64,000 bases of DNA from an uncultured Bacteroidales bacterium (GCA_900316055.1 ONBK01000001.1:62001-126000); one strand, 5' to 3'; numbered from the stretch's first letter, positions 42,043 to 51,613 are shown. Translations and numbers: made by a program. The notes: generated by a model not told the origin, from the letters alone.

Positions 42043-43135
42043 GGAGAGAATAGGAAATTTTATTTCTCTCTACGAGTTGAAAAACTCTGAGAAGAAAGAC
42101 TATCCTGTTGTTGGAATCAATAGGGATAAGACTTTTATGCCTACTGTCGCAAACTTGGATGGAGTTGACACTGCTAAATATAAGGTAATTTCAAAGGGTG
42201 TATTTGTGTTTAGCGGTATGCAGACAGGTAGGGATATATGTATACGTATTGGCTTATATACCAATGATGCCCCTGCCTTAGTGTCACCAGCATACACGAC
42301 ATTCACGATTGACACGGATAGAGTATTGCCCGAATACTTTTTTATGTATTTCAATCGAGATGAAAGTGATAGATATGGTTGGTTTATTAGTGATTCAAGT
42401 GTTCGTGCTAATTTGGATTGGCCTCGTTTCCTTGATATAGAAATTCCTCTCCCTTCACCTGAAGAACAACAAAAAGTAGTGAATGCCTGGAAGGCTTGTA
42501 GAGAAATAAAAGAGCAGAATGAGGCAAAGGTGGCTCCTCTGATGCAACTCTGCCAAAGCTATATTCAGGAGTTGAAACATAAATATCCTGCACAAGAGAT
42601 TGGGCCGTATATTGAGGAATGTAACGAGAGAAACGCTGACGGACGATGCGGAGTTGATGAGTTAAGGGGTGTAACAAGTGAGGGTATCTTTGATATCAGC
42701 AAAGCGAAAACAGATGGTTTAAACTTTCTTCCATATAAAGTAGTTTACAAAGGTGATTTCGCTTATAATCCATCGCGTATAAATCTTGGCTCTATTGCCA
42801 TGTTGGATTCAAGAACCTGTATTATATCACCCATGTATGTTGTCTTTAGACTGAATAAAGACATTATAATACCAGAGTATTTATCATTGTGGTTCAGACG
42901 TAAGGAATTCCAAAGGAGTACTTTGTTCTATGCATCAGGCTCTGTAAGGGACACATTTGACTTTAAGGAGATGAAGAATGTCAAGATACCTCTTCCTCCC
43001 ATCGACGTTCAACGTGCCATTGTAAACATCTATAAATGTGCCAATGAAGCAAAACAAATAGCAGCAGAGGCCGACAAACTCAGCCGCGCTGTCTGCCCAG
43101 CATTGTTACAACATGTAATTCATAATATGAATTGA
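42032..43135 (+). CDS. hsdS: Type I restriction-modification system, specificity subunit
   Basis: The protein is 367 residues from the ATG at 42032, which overlaps hsdM by 11 bases; another in-frame ATG lies at 42011. Two target recognition domains are seen at about residues 1-150 and 190-350. Each ends in the typical conserved segment, FLDIEIPLPSPEEQQKVVNAW for the first (spanning just over one helix turn) and KNVKIPLPPIDVQRAIVNIY for the second. Each is followed by a helical dimer spacer (KEQNEAKVAPLMQLCQSYIQ and AKQIAAEADKLSRAVCPALL). The DNA sequence recognised cannot be predicted by eye. There is no second hsdS copy or recombinase nearby, so shuffling is not indicated. Confidence 0.9.
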   Translation: MEIKERIGNFISLYELKNSEKKDYPVVGINRDKTFMPTVANLDGVDTAKYKVISKGVFVFSGMQTGRDICIRIGLYTNDAPALVSPAYTTFTIDTDRVLPEYFFMYFNRDESDRYGWFISDSSVRANLDWPRFLDIEIPLPSPEEQQKVVNAWKACREIKEQNEAKVAPLMQLCQSYIQELKHKYPAQEIGPYIEECNERNADGRCGVDELRGVTSEGIFDISKAKTDGLNFLPYKVVYKGDFAYNPSRINLGSIAMLDSRTCIISPMYVVFRLNKDIIIPEYLSLWFRRKEFQRSTLFYASGSVRDTFDFKEMKNVKIPLPPIDVQRAIVNIYKCANEAKQIAAEADKLSRAVCPALLQHVIHNMN

Positions 43136-43136
43136 A

Positions 43137-43703
43137 ATGGAATGGAATTTTTTGGACATATTCAAAAAAGCAGAGTTTAACACATTGATGGTTTCTGCCG
43201 CAATAACCGGCTGGTTATTGTATTTCTTTTACCCAAACAGCAATTACGCAATTATATTTATTGGTATTGCCATTTTGTGTTCTATTTATTCCATAATCCG
43301 AATCATCAAACTACTTGCCGAAAAGACTAAAGCTCTTTTAAAACGGAGAAAAGAAAAAAAGGAAAAAGAGATACAGATAAAACTTGCTGCAGAAAATGAC
43401 GAAAGAAAGAAAAAAGGCCAAGAAGCTTCTGCTCAATTTGTCTATGACAGATTAAGCCCATACAGTCAAGTTGTTTTACAAAAGATTGTAGCATACGGTG
43501 AAAAAAGCACTTATCAGAATGCTTATATATTAAGAAAAAATGAAAAGAATGACAAAATAATCTTATCATTAAAAAACATATTATTTGATGACAAATTCTT
43601 CACAAATTGGGTGAATATCGATGAAACTTACGATATGGTATGTGTTTATTTTAAGCCGCCATTAAATGATATCGTTGAGAAACAAATAAACACAGACAAA
43701 TAA
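43137..43703 (+). CDS. Small two-helix membrane protein, SieB-like, between hsdS and hsdR
   Basis: The protein is 188 residues. Two membrane helices lie near the N-terminus (MVSAAITGWLLYFFYP and YAIIFIGIAILCSIYSIIRI). A strongly basic coiled stretch (KTKALLKRRKEKKEKEIQIK) and a soluble C-terminal domain (YDRLSPYSQVVLQKIVAYGE) follow. This layout resembles the SieB family of superinfection-exclusion proteins, but I see no decisive motif, so the name is tentative. It starts 1 base after hsdS and ends 3 bases before hsdR, so it is part of the operon. It could add a membrane-based abortive response to the restriction system. Confidence 0.55.
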   Translation: MEWNFLDIFKKAEFNTLMVSAAITGWLLYFFYPNSNYAIIFIGIAILCSIYSIIRIIKLLAEKTKALLKRRKEKKEKEIQIKLAAENDERKKKGQEASAQFVYDRLSPYSQVVLQKIVAYGEKSTYQNAYILRKNEKNDKIILSLKNILFDDKFFTNWVNIDETYDMVCVYFKPPLNDIVEKQINTDK

Positions 43704-43706
43704 TAT

Positions 43707-46700
43707 ATGCCAAACAACGGAAAATACTACGAAAGTCAGTTTGAGGAGGCCACCATTGAGCTTCTGCAAGAGGTGCAATGGAAATACACCTTTGGTGATG
43801 AGTTGCACCGAAAGTACACCGACCCCCTGATTGAAGAGGATCTGCGGACTTTCCTCAATGCCCAATACGGTACAAAAGGGCTGACAGAGGCGGAGATGGA
43901 CACCATAGTGGCTAAACTGCGTAATGTGAGCGGACAGAACGACTACTATGCTGCACAAAACGCTTTCCTGCTGTATCGCGACGGTTACGACTTTACATAT
44001 AGCGATGGACGCGATGAGCCTTTCCGCATGGAGTATATCGACTTCGAGCATCCCGACCATAACATCTTTCGCTGTGTAAACCAGTTCGTAATGGAGCAGG
44101 GGAAAGAGAACCGTCGTCCCGACATTATGCTTTTCATCAACGGTATCCCTGTCTGCATTATCGAATTGAAAAATCCGACCAAGATAAATGCCACCATCAG
44201 AGACGCACACACACAGGTATGCACCCGCTATATGCGGGACATACCCTCGTTGCTTAAGTATTGTGCATTGGCCGTTATCAGCGACAGCGCCAAGAACGAG
44301 CTGGGTACGCCCTTCACCCCATTCGAATTCTTCTATGAGTGGAAAAAAGTGGAGAACGAGGACAAAACAGGAAAAGGGTTGGATACCTTGCGTACATTGG
44401 TTCGTGGAGCCTTGTCGCCCGAGAGAATCATCGAGATTCTTCGCGACTATGTCTATTTTCCCGACCCTTCGAAGAGTGACGACACCACGGAGATTGTCTG
44501 CCGCTACCCCCAATTCTTCGGCACCCGCAAACTGAGAGACCATATCCTTGCCCATCTTCGTTCGGAAGGAGGCGATGGTAAAGGTGGCACCTACTTCGGT
44601 GCCACAGGTTGCGGGAAGACATATACAATGTTGTTCCTTGCCCGTCAGTTAGTGCTGCGTTGCCGATCGAAACTGGGCAGTCCCACCATCTTGATTATCG
44701 TCGACCGAGAGGACTTGGAGACTCAAAGCGGAAAGTTGTTCTGTCGCTCAAAAAAGTATCTGGAGGACGAAGCCGTGAAAGTGTTCGAGAGCCGTCAGGA
44801 ATTGGCTACGGAGATGAGCACCCGCAAGACAGGCGGCATCTATATCACCACCATCCAGAAGTTTGCCGAAACGACAGGCCTGCTGACCGAACGCGCCAAT
44901 GTGATATGCATGAGCGATGAAGCACACCGGACACAGAACAACATAGGAAGTAAGCTTTCTATCAATGATGGCAGTAACGGCAAAGAGAAATTAGGGGCAA
45001 GAGTGACCTACGGTTTTGCCAAATATTTGCGCGATGCCCTGCCCAACGCGACATACGTTGGTTTTACCGGAACCCCTATTGACGAGACGGTGAGGGTGTT
45101 CGGTGATGTGGTTGACCAATACACAATGAAGCAGTCGGAGGAGGATGAGATTACCGTTCCCATCAAGTATGACCCACGACTGGCACGCGTATTTCTCAAC
45201 AAAGAACAGGCTGAGAAGGTGGAAGCCTACTACAAACTTTGTGCCGATGAAGGGGCGACGGAGGAAGATATAGCCAAAAGCAAAGCGGCAATGTCAAGTA
45301 TGCAAGTCATTATCGGCGACGAGGATGTTTTGCGCAGGGTAGCCAGAGATATTATTCAGGATTACCAAACGCGAACTTCGAACACGGACCGATTGCAGAA
45401 AGCCATGATTACCTGCATCGACCGCCCCACGGCATACAAGCTATACAAAATCATGCGGGAGTTGAAACCCGAATGGTTTGAGAAGAAGAAAGCGTTGAAT
45501 GAGTTGACATTAACAGCTGACGAGAAAGAACGACTATCCGATGTGGCATTTGTGAATATGGTAATGACACGCGACCAAAATGATGAGAAGGAACTCTATC
45601 ATCTTTTGGGAGACAAAGAATATCGCAAATTCCTCGACACAGAATTCAAGTCGGAGAAATCAAACTTCCATATAGCCATTGTGGTAGACATGTGGATTAC
45701 AGGATTTGACGTCCCTTGCCTAACGATGCTTTATAATGACAAGCCTCTATCGAAACACACTTTGATACAAACTATCTCCCGTGTCAACAGGCGTTACAAA
45801 ACCAAAGAATTTGGTTTTGTCATTGACTATATTGGCATACGAGAAGAGATGAAGAAGGCTCTGAAGAAATACGGGGGCGAAATAATGGCACAGGAAGACA
45901 TGGATATCGCCCATCAGATTCTACAAAACGAATTGAAGATTCTTCAGGAGCTGTTGGACAAGCTGGACTTCGCTCCCTTCTTTAATGGTAGCGATTTGTC
46001 CCGTCTGCAATTCATCCAGGAGGCTGCCGAATACATATTGGCCAATACAGTGGAGAAGAAGGGCGAAGTGTCTTTCAAAAAACAGATATTCGAGCATGTA
46101 AAACGTCTGCGTTCCGCTTACAATATCTGTAGTCCTGCGGGTATTCTCAGCGACGAGGAGATAATATGGAGCCAATGTCTCATGGGAATTAGCTCTTACG
46201 TCAAAAAGATGACAGCCACCGGCCATGATGAAGAGGCGATGAACAAACATGTAGAGCAGATGGTGAAGGAAGCCATCATCGCCAGTGGTGTGGAGCGTTT
46301 ATTTGAGTCTTCGGAAGAAGAAAACATCTTCAGCGACAAGTTCGCCAAAGAGCTGGATGAGGTAAAAATGCCGTATACCAAATTTCAGATACTTTGTAAA
46401 ATGGTGGCGCACGCTATAAAGGCTTACAAAAAGACCAACAAAATACAGGCTGAGAAGTTTGAGAAAATGCTTGAAGATACTATCGAAGCCTATAACACTC
46501 GCGACAAACTGACATTTACAAATGAGGTGACGAAAGGGGTGGTAACTGGTGTTGTCGGGATCGTAGAAGACAAAGTAAACGAACTATCCGATAGATTACT
46601 CCAAATTCTCAAAGACCTGAAAACCGACAGCGAGAAGTTCAAGGAACTAGGCATTTCTTTTGAAGAAAAAGCATTTTTTGATGTATTGACCGAAGTCCGT

Positions 46701-47486
46701 GACACGCATCATTTCGAATATTCGGATGAACGATGTATAGAATTAGCCAAGAAAATCAAATTGCTGATAGACGATACCGCTGTCTATTCCGATTGGTTGA
46801 ACAATGACAACCTGAAGAGCGAACTTGCATCTGAGTTGACTGTGCTTATCTATAAAGAAGGGTATCCGCCAGAATGGGATGAAGAAGTTTTTGAAAAGGT
46901 ATTGGAACAGGTGGAGAATTACAAGACATACAAAAGGGTAGACAAACAAGCGGATAATGACATTCCCCACCATACAAACGTAATTCCATACATGGTGAAC
47001 GAAGAAGAAAACAAGATGCCGATGGCCGCAGAAGACTATGAGTGTTACAAATGGGATAGACCAGACTCCGGTTTTATTGATTTCTTTGGTGATAGAAAAA
47101 CCGTCCTATTGGGATGCTATAAGGACAATAAACATCTGAATTGGATTCAGGAGCAGAATATCTATAACATCAGATTGGGCACAAGAAAGGGCTCAATGAG
47201 TGGCGAAGCTGCTTTGTTTGAAAAGACATCACTCCTTGTCCTTTACGACCTCAAACACCCAGACAAGATGATGACCTATGAGATTGTGTCCTGCCGTGAA
47301 ATGTCTGGCCAGCAACTGAAAGAAACCGGCTATCCTAAAGATAAACCCGGCAAAACCTATATGACATTCAAACTCGTAAAGTCTACTTTGGGTGTCCAGC
47401 AACTCAATAGCCTGAAACTAATTGAAAGAATCACCGAAGACCATCCTGAACACGTAAAAGGCACACCCATATTTCTGGAACCATAG
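43707..47486 (+). CDS. hsdR: Type I restriction-modification system, endonuclease/helicase subunit
   Basis: The protein is 1259 residues, longer than the usual 1000-1100. The N-terminal PD-(D/E)xK nuclease is seen near residues 138-160 (RPDIMLFINGIPVCIIELKN). Walker A GATGCGKT lies near 298 and the DEAH box near 404, with VGFTGTPI after it. The second RecA lobe shows VDMWITGFDVPCLTMLY and LIQTISRVNRRYK. The C-terminal extension after about residue 1080 (DNDIPHHTNVIPYMVNEEEN onward) carries a region that looks like an added domain with a conserved DFFGDRKTVLLGCYKDNKHL stretch. HsdR translocates and cuts unmodified DNA. All catalytic motifs appear intact. Confidence 0.95.
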   Translation: MPNNGKYYESQFEEATIELLQEVQWKYTFGDELHRKYTDPLIEEDLRTFLNAQYGTKGLTEAEMDTIVAKLRNVSGQNDYYAAQNAFLLYRDGYDFTYSDGRDEPFRMEYIDFEHPDHNIFRCVNQFVMEQGKENRRPDIMLFINGIPVCIIELKNPTKINATIRDAHTQVCTRYMRDIPSLLKYCALAVISDSAKNELGTPFTPFEFFYEWKKVENEDKTGKGLDTLRTLVRGALSPERIIEILRDYVYFPDPSKSDDTTEIVCRYPQFFGTRKLRDHILAHLRSEGGDGKGGTYFGATGCGKTYTMLFLARQLVLRCRSKLGSPTILIIVDREDLETQSGKLFCRSKKYLEDEAVKVFESRQELATEMSTRKTGGIYITTIQKFAETTGLLTERANVICMSDEAHRTQNNIGSKLSINDGSNGKEKLGARVTYGFAKYLRDALPNATYVGFTGTPIDETVRVFGDVVDQYTMKQSEEDEITVPIKYDPRLARVFLNKEQAEKVEAYYKLCADEGATEEDIAKSKAAMSSMQVIIGDEDVLRRVARDIIQDYQTRTSNTDRLQKAMITCIDRPTAYKLYKIMRELKPEWFEKKKALNELTLTADEKERLSDVAFVNMVMTRDQNDEKELYHLLGDKEYRKFLDTEFKSEKSNFHIAIVVDMWITGFDVPCLTMLYNDKPLSKHTLIQTISRVNRRYKTKEFGFVIDYIGIREEMKKALKKYGGEIMAQEDMDIAHQILQNELKILQELLDKLDFAPFFNGSDLSRLQFIQEAAEYILANTVEKKGEVSFKKQIFEHVKRLRSAYNICSPAGILSDEEIIWSQCLMGISSYVKKMTATGHDEEAMNKHVEQMVKEAIIASGVERLFESSEEENIFSDKFAKELDEVKMPYTKFQILCKMVAHAIKAYKKTNKIQAEKFEKMLEDTIEAYNTRDKLTFTNEVTKGVVTGVVGIVEDKVNELSDRLLQILKDLKTDSEKFKELGISFEEKAFFDVLTEVRDTHHFEYSDERCIELAKKIKLLIDDTAVYSDWLNNDNLKSELASELTVLIYKEGYPPEWDEEVFEKVLEQVENYKTYKRVDKQADNDIPHHTNVIPYMVNEEENKMPMAAEDYECYKWDRPDSGFIDFFGDRKTVLLGCYKDNKHLNWIQEQNIYNIRLGTRKGSMSGEAALFEKTSLLVLYDLKHPDKMMTYEIVSCREMSGQQLKETGYPKDKPGKTYMTFKLVKSTLGVQQLNSLKLIERITEDHPEHVKGTPIFLEP

Positions 47487-47624
47487 ACAGGTTTGAAAGC
47501 GAAGATCGGCAGATGAAAAGATGTGTGAATTGATTTAATGCTAATTAGGGAGAACCAAAAAAGATATAATAATAGAATTACATTTTTCGCTTAGCGAAGA
47601 TGGGGTAATAAAACAGAGAGTATC

Positions 47625-49589
47625 ATGGCATTTTTTTTAGAAAAAGCAATATTTGTTAATCGTGCTCCATTTGAGCACCTTGAACTTAACTTCAAGAAAA
47701 AAAATATCTCTATATTAACTGCTATAAATGGCAAAGGGAAGACAACTATACTATCTCATTTAGTTGATGCTTTCTATGAATTAGCAAAGTCCCATTACAC
47801 AAATGAATTTGAAGGGAAAGAGAATAAATACTATAGAATATCCTCTTCTGCTTATTCGATAGAATCAGGGCAACCATCAATCGTCTACTTTCGTTTTAAA
47901 AATAACGACGAACAACTTGATTACATTGACATTAGAGAAAAATGCAGCTCGACTGATTATGACAAATTAATAACACTTAATAAGAAAATATTGTTTTCCG
48001 ATTTTTCGAGACAATTAAAAAATCAACCGAATGTCAAATATTGGAAACTAGATTCTGACAAAAAAGATATTATTAAATCAATCTTTGATAATAACGTTGT
48101 TACGTATTTCCCATCATACCGATATGAAATGCCATCATATTTAAACGATCCATTCCAATTCAAAATAGGATATAGGATGACCGCAGGTTTTTCTGGATAT
48201 TTATCGAATCCCATTGAAGTAATAACAGGAATACATCAGATTGCAAATTGGCTAATGGATGTTGTTTTGGATTGGGAAGTGTATAAAGAAACACAACAAA
48301 TACAATTACCTAATGGCACACAGCAAACGGTTGATATTACTCCAGAATATACTCTATGGAATAACATCAATCACATATTAAAAGAAACTCTTTCATCAAA
48401 AAAAATTGAAGGAAATATTAGATTTGGTATTGGAAAACGGAACAATGCGGGTTCTCGTTTGGCTATTGTTTCTGAAATCAGCAAAGATAAACAAACTACA
48501 GTATCTCCTAATATTTTTTGCCTTTCTTCTGGAGAATCTGCCATATTATGTTGCTTTGGAGAATTGCTTAGACAGGCAGATAAATTAAAATCAAACATTC
48601 CTCTTAATGAAATCCAGGGCATTGTACTTATTGATGAGGTGGACAAACATCTGCATATTACCCTTCAAAAAGAAGTTCTGCCCAAATTATTTAACTTATT
48701 CCCTAATGTTCAATTTATTGTAAGTTCACACTCACCATTTCTAAATATGGGTCTTGCTGATGAAGCGATGAATAGAACCCAAGTAATTGATTTGGACAAT
48801 ATGGGACTTATTTGCGAGCCAACCAATAATGATTTATATAAGGAAGTTTACGAAATGATGATTAATGAAAATCAGCGTTTCGCAGACAAATACAACAAAT
48901 TGGTTGATCAAATAAAGAGCAATTCTAAACCTATAATAATAACTGAAGGTAAGACAGATTACAAACACATAAAAAAGGCCATTGAAATTCTTGAAAAAAA
49001 AGATATTGATATTGACTTTTACCAAATGCCCGAAAAATGGGGTTCTTCTGAATTGAGAGGGATGTTGGAATCCTTGTCTAGAATCAAACAACATAGAATT
49101 GTTATTGGGATATTTGATAGAGATGAGCCAAATCATTTATCCTATTTGGACTCGGAGAACTTACAATACAAGACTTATGGCGATAGTAATGTCTATGCTT
49201 TTGCCATTCCGTTGGTTAATGAAAAAAACTATGGCAACTCTATATCAATTGAGCATTATTACAATAGGACCAATTTGCTAAAAGAAGATCCAATTAATCA
49301 TCGTAGACTATTCCTTGGTGATGAATTTTACCCAAGTGGCAATAGTAAAGACGGTAAATATCAAACAAAAATATCAAATATCAAGCATAAAGTTGAGGCA
49401 AATGGGGTTATTGATGAAAAGGTTTATGAGTCAAACGATTTAGAGCAATTACATTCAATAGCATTAACAAAAGACGCATTCGCGACTTTGATTGAAACAA
49501 ATGATATGTATATCAATGATTTCGATTTCAGCAACTTCGACAAGATACTTAATATCATTCAGGAAATAATAAGATTGCCATTGAAATAA
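47625..49589 (+). CDS. OLD-like ATPase with C-terminal TOPRIM domain
   Basis: The protein is 654 residues. An ABC/SMC-type ATPase forms the N-terminal two thirds: Walker A INGKGKTTI near residue 35, the signature-like LSSGESAIL near 300, Walker B VLIDEVDKHLH near 335 and the H-loop FIVSSHSPFLNMG. A TOPRIM nuclease-like domain follows, with IIITEGKTDYKHIKKAIE near 440 and IGIFDRDEP near 495. Overcoming-lysogenization-defect (OLD) family nucleases have this plan and include defence proteins such as GajA. It is the most AT-rich gene in the window. No helicase partner like GajB lies next to it; its neighbours are hsdR and an AlbA_2 protein. A stand-alone anti-phage nuclease is likely but not proven. 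Confidence 0.85.
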   Translation: MAFFLEKAIFVNRAPFEHLELNFKKKNISILTAINGKGKTTILSHLVDAFYELAKSHYTNEFEGKENKYYRISSSAYSIESGQPSIVYFRFKNNDEQLDYIDIREKCSSTDYDKLITLNKKILFSDFSRQLKNQPNVKYWKLDSDKKDIIKSIFDNNVVTYFPSYRYEMPSYLNDPFQFKIGYRMTAGFSGYLSNPIEVITGIHQIANWLMDVVLDWEVYKETQQIQLPNGTQQTVDITPEYTLWNNINHILKETLSSKKIEGNIRFGIGKRNNAGSRLAIVSEISKDKQTTVSPNIFCLSSGESAILCCFGELLRQADKLKSNIPLNEIQGIVLIDEVDKHLHITLQKEVLPKLFNLFPNVQFIVSSHSPFLNMGLADEAMNRTQVIDLDNMGLICEPTNNDLYKEVYEMMINENQRFADKYNKLVDQIKSNSKPIIITEGKTDYKHIKKAIEILEKKDIDIDFYQMPEKWGSSELRGMLESLSRIKQHRIVIGIFDRDEPNHLSYLDSENLQYKTYGDSNVYAFAIPLVNEKNYGNSISIEHYYNRTNLLKEDPINHRRLFLGDEFYPSGNSKDGKYQTKISNIKHKVEANGVIDEKVYESNDLEQLHSIALTKDAFATLIETNDMYINDFDFSNFDKILNIIQEIIRLPLK

Positions 49590-49622
49590 CCTTATGCAAT
49601 ACCAGAATATGTGAGAACCGTG

Positions 49623-49630
49623 TAACTTTG
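49623..49630 (+). promoter_or_regulatory. -7 element before the AlbA_2 gene
   Basis: TAACTTTG lies 14 bases before the ATG at 49645. No TTTG is visible at the normal distance upstream, so the promoter is only partly supported. The gene could also be transcribed from upstream. Confidence 0.45.
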
Positions 49631-49644
49631 CAAAAAATAACAAT

Positions 49645-51153
49645 ATGGCACTACCAATAAACATAGAAGACCTGCTAAACAAGCATAAGGTTGAAAGCAA
49701 CCGTATTGAGTTTAAAAAAGGATGGAACCCAACCAAAATTTACCATAGCATTTGTGCTTTCGCAAATGATTTTGACAATATTGGCGGTGGATACATCCTT
49801 GTCGGTGTCGAGGAAAAGGACGGTGTTGCTGTACGTCCGGTAACAGGGATTCCCGTAGAACAACTTGATAAAATACAGCGTGAAATGGTTAACTTCAATA
49901 ATATGATGGATCCTTTTTACGCTCCTCGCATATCAGTTGAAGAAGTTGACGAGGTCTATATCCTTGTTATCTGGGCTCCAAGCGGAATAAATAGGCCCTA
50001 TGCAGTGCCAACAGACGTGAAATCAAAACACAACAAACAATATGCCTACTATATACGCTACGGAACCACATCAATAGAGGCAAAAGGGGAAAGACTTGAT
50101 GAACTTCGAGAAATGGCCAACCGAGTGCCTTTCGACGATAGGGGCAATCCAGATATCCAACCAGCAGATATTTCCACGACGCTGTTGCGTGATTACCTTG
50201 TGACTGTCAACAGCCGTTTGGCCAATGAAGATTTAACAGGAAATCTACTGGGCATCTTGGAACAAATGAACTTACTGGATGGCCCCACGGAAAAACGCAT
50301 GATCAAGAATGTCGCAGCAATGATGTTCAGCGATCAACCCACAAAGTTTTTCCCCGTTTCCCAAGTAGAAATTGTGACTTTCCCAGAAGGCCGGGAGAAC
50401 AATCCAAACAACTTTATCGAAGCCCCACCCATCAAAGGCCCTATTCCATACCTAATCAAAGAAGCCCTGAACTATTTGCGCATAAACGTCATTAAAGAGC
50501 AAATATCCAAACCACGGAATGATGAACGGTCTATACGTTTCTTCAACTACCCATATCAAGCATTGGAAGAAGCTGTTGTCAATGCCCTATATCACCGCGA
50601 CTATCAATTGCGCGAACCCGTAGAAATCACTATTGAGCCCGAACGAATCTCAATACTTAGTCACTCTGGCCCAGATAGGTCTATCAGCATGGCAGCAATC
50701 AAGGAAGCTAAAATTTTACGATCCAGAAGATACCGGAATCGCCGACTTGGCGAGTTCCTCAAAGAACTAGATTTGACTGAAGGGAGAGCAACAGGTATCC
50801 CTACCATACAGGATGAATTAAGAAAAAATGGATCGTCAAAAGCCACAATTGAGACTGACGATGACAGAACGTATTTCTTGATAGATATCCCTTGTCACCC
50901 TTATTGGCACCAGTCGGTAGAACTTGACGTTTTAAATGAGTTGGTAAATAAGAAAGTGATAAGTTCAAGACAATTCCAAATCATAAAACTTATTCAAGAG
51001 ACTCCTCATTTAACACAAATAGAGATTTCCAGCCTGATTGGTGTTAGTCGTCAGACCATATATAAAGATATATCTCATTTAACCGATTTAGCAATTATTA
51101 AACGTAACGGCTCACGTAAAAGCGGATACTGGATAATTTCAACTTTACAATAA
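49645..51153 (+). CDS. AlbA_2 (Schlafen-type) domain protein with GHKL ATPase and HTH
   Basis: The protein is 502 residues. The N-terminal AlbA_2/Schlafen domain (residues 10-140) shows ESNRIEFKKGWNP, ICAFANDFDNIGGGYILVGV and YYIRYGTTSIEAKGERLDEL. A GHKL/HATPase_c_4 region near 300-390 carries ALEEAVVNALYHRDYQLREP and the following SHSGPDRSI. A C-terminal winged helix-turn-helix (LTQIEISSLIGVSRQTIYKD) ends the protein. Such proteins are usually called transcriptional regulators or divergent-AAA-4 proteins, and many occur in defence islands. The last codons (STLQ) run into a tandem repeat array. A link to the adjacent OLD-like gene is plausible from position only. Confidence 0.85.
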   Translation: MALPINIEDLLNKHKVESNRIEFKKGWNPTKIYHSICAFANDFDNIGGGYILVGVEEKDGVAVRPVTGIPVEQLDKIQREMVNFNNMMDPFYAPRISVEEVDEVYILVIWAPSGINRPYAVPTDVKSKHNKQYAYYIRYGTTSIEAKGERLDELREMANRVPFDDRGNPDIQPADISTTLLRDYLVTVNSRLANEDLTGNLLGILEQMNLLDGPTEKRMIKNVAAMMFSDQPTKFFPVSQVEIVTFPEGRENNPNNFIEAPPIKGPIPYLIKEALNYLRINVIKEQISKPRNDERSIRFFNYPYQALEEAVVNALYHRDYQLREPVEITIEPERISILSHSGPDRSISMAAIKEAKILRSRRYRNRRLGEFLKELDLTEGRATGIPTIQDELRKNGSSKATIETDDDRTYFLIDIPCHPYWHQSVELDVLNELVNKKVISSRQFQIIKLIQETPHLTQIEISSLIGVSRQTIYKDISHLTDLAIIKRNGSRKSGYWIISTLQ

Positions 51154-51390
51154 AGTTTACAATAAAGTTTACAATAAAGTTTACATTACAAATCCTGCAA
51201 CAAAGTTTACATTACGAATCCTGCAATAAAGTTTACAATAAAGTTTACATTACAAATCCTGCAATAAAGTTTACAATAAAGTTTACATTACAAATCCTGC
51301 AACAAAGTTTACAATAAAGTTTACATTACGAATCCTGCAACAAAGTTTACAATAAAGTTTACATTACGAATCCTGCAACAAAGTTTACAA
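51141..51390. repeat. Tandem repeat array of AAAGTTTACA and AATCCTGCAA units
   Basis: About 250 bases are built from two alternating modules: AAAGTTTAC(A/C)A in twelve or so copies and TTACRAATCCTGCAA in six copies. The larger period varies between about 27 and 50 bases because the first module is present once or twice per unit. Copies are nearly identical, and no unique spacers are present. The AlbA_2 gene stop lies in the first unit. Confidence 0.85.
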
Positions 51391-51613
51391 TCCGTAAAGC
51401 AGGCAGGAAAATTGGAAATCCGCAGAGAGACTCAATCAAGACTACTGCATACAACCCATGATTCCTCCACTCCGCCACCAGAACAGGCGAGAACTATGTA
51501 CTTTGCAAAAGAATAAAAACCTTAACGATAACCTTAACTTTAACGATAACCTTAACCTTGACCTTCACTTTTTTGTATACTATAAGGAGAATGGCGGTTT
51601 GAATTTAAAAAAA
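51391..51613. other. Non-coding gap with TTAACGATAACC repeats
   Basis: Apart from the tandem array before it, the gap between 51154 and the promoter at 51614 holds no convincing gene. At 51516-51570 there is a run of AACCTTAACGATAACC-like units. The same units return between the metallophosphoesterase and cupin genes at 53937-53967. Confidence 0.55.

Noticed and set aside
47625-49589. A complete Gabija system
   Set aside because: The ATPase-TOPRIM protein is GajA-like, but the following gene is an AlbA_2/GHKL protein, not a UvrD-type GajB helicase.
51141-51390. CRISPR array
   Set aside because: The repeats are contiguous with no unique spacers of constant length, and no cas genes are near.
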